This document shows, piece after piece, positions 56,211-64,000 of a stretch of 64,000 nt of DNA (position 1 is its first letter; each line of letters opens with the position of its first letter). A program made the translations under genes and the position numbers. The notes under the pieces were generated by a model. It was not told the origin of the DNA, made no database searches, and saw only the letters and a program-made list of their open reading frames with translations. The stretch covers positions 1,984,001-2,048,000 of the forward strand of contig NZ_JAOQNK010000001.1 of NCBI RefSeq assembly GCF_025961315.1. Reading direction: 5' to 3'. Source of the stretch: Sphingobacterium kitahiroshimense. Lineage in GTDB: Bacteria > Bacteroidota > Bacteroidia > Sphingobacteriales > Sphingobacteriaceae.

Positions 56211-59200
56211 CTATTTATTATCGATCATCTTTATACGGCCTTCTTCCTGTGTTACAAGTTGTTTTTCGACAGCTATGCCAATCGCATAACGCATCGAAAA
56301 TTCAATTTGCTTACCCATTTTCTGAAAATCAAATTGACGAGCCAAGTATCGGACTAAATCATCTTCAACGATACTTAAATTCTGTTCGACGGCTTCTTGC
56401 AATGCTACTATAATTTCCTCTGGGGCTATATCTTCTGAATTTCTTCCTATTCCAGCATTTGACCGATAATAGTTGATATCAACCACACTTTGTTCCTTCC
56501 AATAAAATGGTTGACGGTGTTTGGTTACTTGCGAAGGAACATCTACTATTATTTCAGATAGAATTCGCTCGATTTTAACACTAGGTTTGGCTTCCCAATG
56601 TTCCATAATACGCTTATATAAAAAAGACTTACTTATGGGTGATTCATGATGAATAAGCAACTCCATCTGTCTATGGATCAATGCCCTATTCCCAAGATCT
56701 TCTAAGCCCTCTGCTCCGATAGCAAATGCTTTTGGCAAATGAGTGCTCTCATAAGGGATCTGTTTAGAAATTATAGGAGAATAATCAATTTCTTCAATAT
56801 GATATCCATTCTGATGAATACTTTCTGTGACGTTAGCTACAATATGGTCATGCTCTTCTGTTTTTAATAGCAATGCATTAACTTTTTCCAAAATAGATTC
56901 AACTATAAGGTCAGCATTCTCAATCCAATCCAATGTCCAGATTCTAAAAATATTCCAACCTAAACTTTCCAACATTTTTGGTAATACCAGTTCGCGGTCG
57001 TTGGTAGTTTCCGCTTGAAAATAATTAAGTCCATCTAATAAAATCGATAAAATATAGCGTTTCGGATGTTCGGGATGAACAATACCTAAATCAACTCTAT
57101 AGTCAGATGTTCCTATATTGACATTGACGATTAATCCTTCGGCACGTAATCTATTTGCGATATTTTGGGTTAAATTAGCATGATTATCTGTCGTGGTTAT
57201 TTGGCTAGCATCTAGTACAAGGTGTCCTTTTTCGGCAAAAGTCAGAAAATTTTTCAAACCCGCGACTCCTTCTGAAGCTGTACGATTTAAGTTTATCTGA
57301 TCAGATCGAAGTGTTGCAAAAACTTTCATTTCCTCTCGAGCCCGAGTTACCGCAACATTCAGCCTTCTCCAACCACCTTCCCTATTCAACGGTCCAAAAT
57401 TCATACTCACTTGACCATTTTCATCTGGTCCATATCCAATTGAAAACAAAATCACATCTCGTTCATCACCTTGAACATTTTCTAGGTTTTTAATAAAAAT
57501 AGGTTCATCACTTTCCGTAGCCCATGCTTCCAGCTCCGAATCAAGTCGATACAACTCGTTTAGCTTATCTTCTATAAGATTCTGTTGCACTTGACTAAAG
57601 GTGACAATACCGACACTCTGTTTTCGAGTTTTTTCATTCTGAAACCGTCTTGCGACATCTTCAACGATGGCCTGTGCTTCGAATTTATTCTGTCGGGTTT
57701 TACCCTTGTCATAATGACCTGATACATGCTGGTACGTGACACGACTATTTAGATCATCTGCTGATGGAAATGTTAATAATTTATTGTCGTAATAATGTGC
57801 ATTACTAAAAGCAATAAGACTTTCGTGTTTACTTCGATAATGACGTAACAAATATTTTGAAGGAAATGATAAAGAAAGACAGTCATCTAAAATACTTTCA
57901 AGGTCCTCAATTTCCATATTTTCCTCATCTACTTTATTCGTCATGAAGAATGATGTTGGAGGCATCTGTTTTGGGTCACCTACTATAACCGCGTGTTTAG
58001 ATCGAGCTAAAGAACTGACAGCTTCACAAGTGGGTAATTGAGAAGCTTCATCGAAAATTAATAAATCAAACTGGTCCGGATTTACCTCAAAATATTGAGC
58101 CACTGAAATTGGACTCATAAGCATACACGGAGCTAAACGAGGCAGTAATGCTGGAATTTGATCGAATAGCTTTCGAATGCTTACACCACGTCCCCGATTT
58201 TTAATAGCACGCTGTAAAATTGCTATTTCAGATCCTTGAAGAGCTTCAATAGTATTATTTGGCAACCGTTCATTAAGTCGTAACAATAATTCCTTTCTAG
58301 TCAATTCAGTGAAAGAATTTGCAATTTGTTTATACTTTTCGATCTTATCTTCAAATAATCGAACATTAAACATATTAAGTGCTTCATGCGAAGCGATCAC
58401 TTGATTGGCCAGATTGTAATGAATGATATAATCAAAATGTTCCAAAAGATGTTCTTGTTTAAGATCATCTTTTTCATACAATTCAATAAACCAGTTTAAA
58501 TCTAATGATATGGCTTTTTCTTTTGTTTTCGAATAATTTGTCCAATTCTTTAAATAATCAATCTGATCAATAATACCAGAAATTTTACCTTCGATATCAG
58601 TCAGCCAATCGACCTGAACAGGATAAGACCGAATATCTAATTGCGTTAAAGTTTGAAAATCATTACTCTTAATAAGTAGTGTACCCCATACCTTTGTTAA
58701 ACTTTGTAAAGTATATTCTTGATTTGGGATCAATTGGGATGTTTTTGTTTTCGACTTTTCAATCCACTTTTGTACAATATCAGTTACGGTAACATTACTT
58801 AATGCTATTAATTGTCCATTAATTATTTTCAGTGTCTCAATTTGCTCCTGCACAAGTTTTAAATTAGTATCTTCTTGCAGGTAAGAGCTGCCTAAGCCTT
58901 GGTGGATTGCCTCATACTCTTTAGACTCAACTACTGCTCTTATTTGTTGAAAGGCATTGACATAAGCAAAAAACTGATCGAAGGTTTCATCTTCATGTAA
59001 AGGTATGGTACTAAAAGCTGACAAACCTTTCTTTACTTTTCTTTTTTTAAACCATTTTGGTAAAAACCAAGTTTGTTTTGCCTCATTCCATAAAGATTCT
59101 AATGCTGTCAAATTAGCATCGAGCACGCTTTTGTGAGCATGATTTAATAAAACCTGACGTCTGCTCTGATATATTTCAAAATGAGAGATCCATTTCTGTA

Positions 59201-62033
59201 ATCGCTCTTCTTGCGATTTGCTTAATAGCATCTTCCAAAGCGATAAATCCGTCTCAGGAAGTTCCGTTAAGGACTTAATAAGCTGATCGAATAAATATAA
59301 ATCTGACCAAGATAAGTTCTGAATCGGCATATCAAAATTTGATATGAACTGACGTAGCAATTGCCCATACTCCAACAGAGTATGATTTAATTCTACAGCA
59401 GAGGATACAACTTCCTGTTGGATAGCACTTGAGTATTGCACAAGAGCAATACCTTTGAACGGATTCTGAATAGGATTAGCGATAATCTTTGAAACAGAAT
59501 TTAAATCGATTACCAGATCTTTCCATGTTCGCCATTTCTCATTTGTCAAAGAATCAAAAAATGTTTTAGGGAGATCGATTTTAGCGAACTGATAAGATTC
59601 TAAAGTTGTTAATGCTGTAATACTATCGTACAAACTCCAGCCAATAGGTTGCTGTTTATGCAATTGGCTAATATAAATCTGTAACTCTTTTTTAGCATTT
59701 ATTAAATGATTGGCCTCATCTTGAAAATTAAAATTACCCTTCAACTGCGGCTGTTCCAAAGTTTCTGCAAGCTGTGACAGTAGATCTGATTTTTTTGCTT
59801 TATTGGAGTGTAGTTCCAAACAGAAATTGGATAGACCTATTGCTGCCAATCGCTTATATACAACATCTAATGCGGCTTTCTTCGCAGCAACAAACAATAC
59901 TTTTTTGCCCTGATAAAGTGCATTTGCAATAATGTTAGTAATCGTCTGGGATTTACCTGTCCCAGGAGGACCATGTAAAACAAAACTTTGATTCTGATTA
60001 GAAGTGAAAATTGCTTCTAATTGGGATACATCTGTTGCTATAGGCAACGCTAAAGCAGATGGGTTTATATTATCAAAATCTAATGGAACTTCCTCTTTTC
60101 CAATATCTAATCGCAACTGGCCATCGATAAGGCTACGAACAATGCTACTTTTTGCAATTTCTTCAGATTGGTGCGCAATATCATTCCAAAGAATTAATTT
60201 GTTAAAAGAGAAATTACCCAAAATCACCTGATCTACAATATCCCATCCCTTAAGTCCCATGATTGCTCGTCGCATCTGTGCGATCAATTGTGCAACATCG
60301 ATTCCTTTTCCATCTTTAGGAAGCTCTTCGAGATCCCGGAGATCCAAACCGTGTTCTTGACGAAGAAACTCTAATAAGGTAATATTGATCATCGCCTCTT
60401 CTTCGCGGCTTCTGAGGACAAATTTACTGTTGATAGAGCGTCGCGTCAGCTCAACCGGAATTAATATAATTGGAGCAGATCGAACTTGGGCAAGCGTTTT
60501 TTTATCCCGCCACTGTAACAGTCCTATAGCCAAGAATAAAGTACTGGAGCCGTTCTCTTCTATCGATAATTTGGCATTTCGGGATATATGAGTCAGAATT
60601 GTATCTAAATCATCAGCATGATAATAAGATAATAAACGGTTATGTGCTAATTCTTCTTTTGCCAATTGATATGCTGCCGATGAAGGATGTAATGAAGGAT
60701 TCAAGATATTGTACTGCTTCAGTATGGGAGCATCTGCACTAGCACTGATCGAGAAACTTTTACCATCAACTAACAGGTCTTCCAGGTCATGAATATTTAC
60801 ATCCATAATCTGTAACATATTTTTTGTCATACGCAAATTAAGAAGATTGTTGCGCAATGACAGGTCTAACAGCTTTCTTTCCCAGACTTTCTGCTTACTG
60901 ATGGATTTATTACCATTTCCCTCAAATTCTTCATAAATTTTTCCTACCTCAATCGTTTCTTCTTGCATCTTCAAATCTACTTGATTTCGTATAAACTCAT
61001 GCTCGAGATCGCAAGAATCATCTATCTTTAATGGAAGAGGTTTGATACCGCTGGCACGCGCACGCTTTATGTCGATGGAAAGTAAGAAATCATTCCTTTC
61101 TATCAGGCTCGCTTCCGCAAGATCAATTGCCTGATTAAAGTTAATACTAGCTCCTTTACAAACACTTGTTGACTCAACAACAACAATTTCACTTATTCCT
61201 TTAGCAAAACGTTTAGTAATAGCGGTTTTATCTTCGTTAATAATCTGCGCAAATCGATCTTGATGAAGCCAACATCCTACGAAAGCATGTCCTTTAGTAA
61301 CTATTATTATTGGATTCAAATCAATCGCCTCCAAACATGCTGCGTAGAGTAAACTAATATCAATACAATTACCAAAACGTTTTTTTGCAATAACATCAAC
61401 CATCCTCAGCCGTTGTCCATTCTCTTCAAAACTAGGCGGTAATGCGCTGTATACTATTTCTTGCGCTTGCAAAGCATAGTATATCGCCCGCATCATTTCA
61501 AGAATCCGCGATGGATCTGTAGCCTGGTACCCCTCAAATTTAACAGGTAAATTTTGCTGTTCTAGATAGGCAATCGCCTTACTTTTAACAGCATAAATGT
61601 AAGGATGATTAGGTGTAATATAAGATGCTAATAATTCTGGAAGAGTATTAAAACCTCCAAAAAATGATAAGGGTTGCAACGCTATAGACACTACTTCTTC
61701 TGTTAATAAATTTTCGTCCTGATAAACTCTAATTTGAAAAGTACTTCGTTCGACCTCGCTTAATTGAAGGAAATAAATTGGCTTGACAATAATTTTATCC
61801 GTGGGTATCTTAACAGATAATCCGACGGGTAGATAGGCTAATTCATAAGAAAAAGGTTCCATCCACGCTCCGTCAGAATCAATTTCAATTCGGATTTTTT
61901 CTAAAATTTGATCGCTCTTAGAAGAGAGCATCAAATTGCTCAAAAAAGTAATCTGATTTTGATACATAGAAAGATTTAGAAATTCTGCCACATCTCTTTC
62001 TATATAAACCTGTTTCATATTATCCATTCGCAT
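56211..62033 (-). CDS. Giant DUF4011-helicase-nuclease-DUF3320 protein, candidate phage defence (Hhe-like)
   Basis: A 1940-residue cytoplasmic protein. Order: beta-rich N-terminus (1-140), transglutaminase-like domain (about 205-260; Cys223 in FGNCIDIS, His249 in KGHAFVG), DUF4011 (from about 383, WERKLLDLSLRNNLLNLR), SF1 helicase with Walker A GPPGTGKS (688-695), a helical insertion of about 600 residues, Walker B IFDEAS (1326-1331), GDPKQMPP (1352-1359), QGDERDV (1521-1527) and NVAVTRAREEM (1559-1569). Then a Vsr/DUF559-like fold (about 1615-1720; Asp1648, LLDG 1665-1668, GWNIFRIWTLDW) and a DUF3320 end (about 1770-1930). This resembles single-gene defence candidates. It is 75 bases downstream of an Nramp-Usp gene. 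Confidence 0.85.
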   Translation of the reverse strand: MRMDNMKQVYIERDVAEFLNLSMYQNQITFLSNLMLSSKSDQILEKIRIEIDSDGAWMEPFSYELAYLPVGLSVKIPTDKIIVKPIYFLQLSEVERSTFQIRVYQDENLLTEEVVSIALQPLSFFGGFNTLPELLASYITPNHPYIYAVKSKAIAYLEQQNLPVKFEGYQATDPSRILEMMRAIYYALQAQEIVYSALPPSFEENGQRLRMVDVIAKKRFGNCIDISLLYAACLEAIDLNPIIIVTKGHAFVGCWLHQDRFAQIINEDKTAITKRFAKGISEIVVVESTSVCKGASINFNQAIDLAEASLIERNDFLLSIDIKRARASGIKPLPLKIDDSCDLEHEFIRNQVDLKMQEETIEVGKIYEEFEGNGNKSISKQKVWERKLLDLSLRNNLLNLRMTKNMLQIMDVNIHDLEDLLVDGKSFSISASADAPILKQYNILNPSLHPSSAAYQLAKEELAHNRLLSYYHADDLDTILTHISRNAKLSIEENGSSTLFLAIGLLQWRDKKTLAQVRSAPIILIPVELTRRSINSKFVLRSREEEAMINITLLEFLRQEHGLDLRDLEELPKDGKGIDVAQLIAQMRRAIMGLKGWDIVDQVILGNFSFNKLILWNDIAHQSEEIAKSSIVRSLIDGQLRLDIGKEEVPLDFDNINPSALALPIATDVSQLEAIFTSNQNQSFVLHGPPGTGKSQTITNIIANALYQGKKVLFVAAKKAALDVVYKRLAAIGLSNFCLELHSNKAKKSDLLSQLAETLEQPQLKGNFNFQDEANHLINAKKELQIYISQLHKQQPIGWSLYDSITALTTLESYQFAKIDLPKTFFDSLTNEKWRTWKDLVIDLNSVSKIIANPIQNPFKGIALVQYSSAIQQEVVSSAVELNHTLLEYGQLLRQFISNFDMPIQNLSWSDLYLFDQLIKSLTELPETDLSLWKMLLSKSQEERLQKWISHFEIYQSRRQVLLNHAHKSVLDANLTALESLWNEAKQTWFLPKWFKKRKVKKGLSAFSTIPLHEDETFDQFFAYVNAFQQIRAVVESKEYEAIHQGLGSSYLQEDTNLKLVQEQIETLKIINGQLIALSNVTVTDIVQKWIEKSKTKTSQLIPNQEYTLQSLTKVWGTLLIKSNDFQTLTQLDIRSYPVQVDWLTDIEGKISGIIDQIDYLKNWTNYSKTKEKAISLDLNWFIELYEKDDLKQEHLLEHFDYIIHYNLANQVIASHEALNMFNVRLFEDKIEKYKQIANSFTELTRKELLLRLNERLPNNTIEALQGSEIAILQRAIKNRGRGVSIRKLFDQIPALLPRLAPCMLMSPISVAQYFEVNPDQFDLLIFDEASQLPTCEAVSSLARSKHAVIVGDPKQMPPTSFFMTNKVDEENMEIEDLESILDDCLSLSFPSKYLLRHYRSKHESLIAFSNAHYYDNKLLTFPSADDLNSRVTYQHVSGHYDKGKTRQNKFEAQAIVEDVARRFQNEKTRKQSVGIVTFSQVQQNLIEDKLNELYRLDSELEAWATESDEPIFIKNLENVQGDERDVILFSIGYGPDENGQVSMNFGPLNREGGWRRLNVAVTRAREEMKVFATLRSDQINLNRTASEGVAGLKNFLTFAEKGHLVLDASQITTTDNHANLTQNIANRLRAEGLIVNVNIGTSDYRVDLGIVHPEHPKRYILSILLDGLNYFQAETTNDRELVLPKMLESLGWNIFRIWTLDWIENADLIVESILEKVNALLLKTEEHDHIVANVTESIHQNGYHIEEIDYSPIISKQIPYESTHLPKAFAIGAEGLEDLGNRALIHRQMELLIHHESPISKSFLYKRIMEHWEAKPSVKIERILSEIIVDVPSQVTKHRQPFYWKEQSVVDINYYRSNAGIGRNSEDIAPEEIIVALQEAVEQNLSIVEDDLVRYLARQFDFQKMGKQIEFSMRYAIGIAVEKQLVTQEEGRIKMIDNK

Positions 62034-62108
62034 TTTATCTTATTCTCTAATATAAAAAAGATCATTAACAGTTTAGTATCTTTTATCTTAAATAATTATC
62101 ATTTCAGA

Positions 62109-63989
62109 TTATTGCGCAATAAAAACGGGTATTTTCACTGCATGCCTCAATTTATTTACAGTTTCTCCGAAAACAAAATCCTTAACTCCCGTATGTCCAT
62201 GGCTACCAACAATTAAAAGATCAGCCTCATATTGTTCACATATCTTCGCAATAGAAGCAACCCGATTATTATAACCCAGTTCAAAATTAACTTGATAGGC
62301 TCTATCGGAAAAGAAATGTGCATACTTCTCTAATCTTTCCATATCTTGTCTAGACTCTAAGTCATCCGTACTTTCTCCCGTATATTTCACGCCTGCACTT
62401 TCAACAATATGCACCAAGATAAAGTGAGAATTCGTATTAGCTATAGAAAGGGCGTACTGTACTGCTTTTGTATCTGAAGTTGAGTAGTCCAAAGCAAGTA
62501 CAACTTTATTGAACGATATGGGTTCATCAAACTTTAAATCTTCAAATGGGGGATGGACATCCAATACAATTGCTCTATTTTTATGAAGTATAGGATAAAT
62601 AAAGGTCATAATCAACAAAACGATCATACCTGCGGCCCCAAGAATTAATAAAACAGTTAACCATAGTACATCATATTTAATAATCCATGTTGAGATTTCC
62701 TCATATACCAGTTTAATATTAAGTACGGCGATGATAATAGCTATAAGCCATGCCAATATTTGCATATAAGGCTTAATAACGAAATTTCCCATCTTTTCCT
62801 TATCACTTACAAAATGAATTAATGGAATAACTGCAAATGCCAACTGCATACTTAATATAACCTGGCTAAAAATTAATAAAGAGCCAACTTGAGATTCTCC
62901 AGCAATTAATATGACCAATACTGCTGGTATAATAGCTAATAATCTAGTAATAATTCTTCTAAGGGTGGGACTGATCCGTAATCTCAAATATCCTTCCATT
63001 ACAATCTGTCCCGCAAGGGTTCCTGTTACGGTAGAACTTTGACCTGCCAATATCAACGCTACTGCAAATAATTTAGGTGCGAGATCTGTTCCTAATGTTT
63101 TCCCCAATAAGTGATAAGCATCTTCCAGATCTGCTACATCATGCATTCCGTTTTTATGAAAAGCGGCTGATGCGAGGATAAGAATAGCGGCATTAACCAG
63201 AAAGGCGAGATTTAAGGCAATTGCACTATCAAAAAAATTATATTTGAGTGCTTTTCTTATGGAATGGTCATCTCTGTCTATTTTTCGCGTTTGTACCAAG
63301 GCTGAATGTAAATACAAATTATGTGGCATTACAGTAGCTCCGATAATTCCTATTGCAATATAAAGTGCAGCGCTATTGGGTAAGCTTGGAATAAAGCCGG
63401 TCATTACTTCACCGAAATCAGGCTGAACTAAAAACATCTCTACCATAAAGCACATACCAATCATCGTAATTAGACCAATAATGAAAAGTTCCATCTTTCG
63501 CATTCCTAATTTCTGTAGATACATAATCAAAAATGTATCTGCAAAACTGATTAATACGCCCCAAAGGATATCTATTCCAAAAAGTAAGTTTAATCCGATC
63601 GCCATTCCCAATACTTCGGCGAGATCACAGGCCGCGATTGCTATTTCTGCTAAGATATAAAGCACAAAATTCATGCGCTTTGGGTATGTCTCCCGATTGC
63701 ACTGTGCGAGATCTTTTCTTCTCACTATTCCTAAACGGGTACAAAGACTCTGCAAGAGTAAAGCCATGATGTTACTCATCAATAAAACCCATAATAGGGC
63801 ATAACCAAACTGACTTCCCCCGGCTAAATCTGTAGCCCAATTCCCAGGATCCATATAACCTACACTAATTAAATAGGCCGGTCCAAAAAAACTGAGGATT
63901 TTTTTTATTTTTGATTTGCCCTTACTGATTTCAACACTTTCGTGCACATCTGAAAGAGATTTTTCATGCTGGTAAGGATCTTTACTCAT
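62109..63989 (-). CDS. Nramp divalent metal transporter fused to UspA domain
   Basis: A 626-residue fusion. Residues about 25-470 are an Nramp transporter with the metal-site motifs DPGNWATDLAGG in helix 1 and GATVMPHNLYLHS in helix 6, and about 11 membrane helices. Residues about 490-626 are a universal stress protein domain: VVLALDYSTSDTKAV start and ATP-loop GSHGHTGVKDFVFGETV. It should import Mn(II) or Fe(II), and the Usp domain may sense ATP or stress to tune flux, which is inference. ATG at 63989 lies 11 bases from the window edge, so upstream control is not visible. Confidence 0.92.
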   Translation of the reverse strand: MSKDPYQHEKSLSDVHESVEISKGKSKIKKILSFFGPAYLISVGYMDPGNWATDLAGGSQFGYALLWVLLMSNIMALLLQSLCTRLGIVRRKDLAQCNRETYPKRMNFVLYILAEIAIAACDLAEVLGMAIGLNLLFGIDILWGVLISFADTFLIMYLQKLGMRKMELFIIGLITMIGMCFMVEMFLVQPDFGEVMTGFIPSLPNSAALYIAIGIIGATVMPHNLYLHSALVQTRKIDRDDHSIRKALKYNFFDSAIALNLAFLVNAAILILASAAFHKNGMHDVADLEDAYHLLGKTLGTDLAPKLFAVALILAGQSSTVTGTLAGQIVMEGYLRLRISPTLRRIITRLLAIIPAVLVILIAGESQVGSLLIFSQVILSMQLAFAVIPLIHFVSDKEKMGNFVIKPYMQILAWLIAIIIAVLNIKLVYEEISTWIIKYDVLWLTVLLILGAAGMIVLLIMTFIYPILHKNRAIVLDVHPPFEDLKFDEPISFNKVVLALDYSTSDTKAVQYALSIANTNSHFILVHIVESAGVKYTGESTDDLESRQDMERLEKYAHFFSDRAYQVNFELGYNNRVASIAKICEQYEADLLIVGSHGHTGVKDFVFGETVNKLRHAVKIPVFIAQ

Positions 63990-64000
63990 TAGGATTGCTA

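Overview
The window is chromosomal DNA of a low-GC Bacteroidota, most likely a Sphingobacteriaceae member (Sphingobacterium/Pedobacter type). Supporting signs are promoters of the Bacteroidota form TTG-N17-20-TAnnTTTG, a near absence of Shine-Dalgarno sites, a TonB receptor with a CarboxypepD_reg-like domain, a sigma/FecR/STN cassette, DUF4369, WbqC and DUF1543 proteins, and a tmRNA with the tag GEENYALAA. The genus is inference. No 16S rRNA gene or tRNA gene was found.

Layout. 1-5.1 kb: a secreted zinc metalloprotease cut by the left edge, a TonB-dependent receptor and a DoxX-like membrane protein. 5.3-10.0 kb: a complete tripartite efflux operon (tetR-tolC-hlyD-MFS) whose promoter lies inside two tandem copies of a palindromic operator. 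10.2-16.6 kb: housekeeping genes (holA, a stand-alone HsdR_N nuclease-fold protein, clpP-clpX, AMP nucleosidase, cystathionine beta-synthase, a J-domain/KTSC protein). 16.8-24.2 kb: two paralogous amidohydrolases flanking an AraC regulator, DUF1543, a beta-lactamase-like serine hydrolase and an M3 peptidase. 24.2-26.9 kb: a histone-H1-like Lys/Ala/Pro repeat protein, tmRNA and two tiny genes. 26.85-27.9 kb: a gene-poor kilobase with several strong inverted repeats and a possible small RNA. 27.9-37.9 kb: an accessory stretch holding a choloylglycine-hydrolase-family enzyme, a DUF4369-PNGase F fusion, orphan membrane proteins, a leucine-rich-repeat protein, a methyltransferase, DUF808, an AadS-like nucleotidyltransferase and pirin. 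38-47.6 kb: small enzymes (phosphoesterase, cyclophilin, FolB, FKBP, EEP phosphatase, DUF3050, PPK2), a WbqC protein, and an acyltransferase-glycosyltransferase pair. 47.6-51.8 kb: ligA, dapA and the rpsF-rpsR-rplI operon. 52.1-56.1 kb: sigma-70/FecR/STN-protein signalling cassette with a divergent outer-membrane protein. 56.2-64 kb: a 1940-residue DUF4011-helicase-nuclease-DUF3320 protein downstream of an Nramp-UspA fusion transporter.

The best candidate for an unusual system is the giant protein at 56211-62033. It combines a transglutaminase-like domain, DUF4011, a split superfamily 1 helicase, a Vsr/DUF559-like nuclease fold and DUF3320, an architecture associated with single-gene phage defence candidates. 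Other notable signals are the DUF4369-PNGase F fusion with its three acidic catalytic positions retained, the strong Shine-Dalgarno sites in front of rpsR and rplI in a lineage that normally avoids them, the operator-embedded efflux promoter, and the structured non-coding region at 27.1-27.85 kb.
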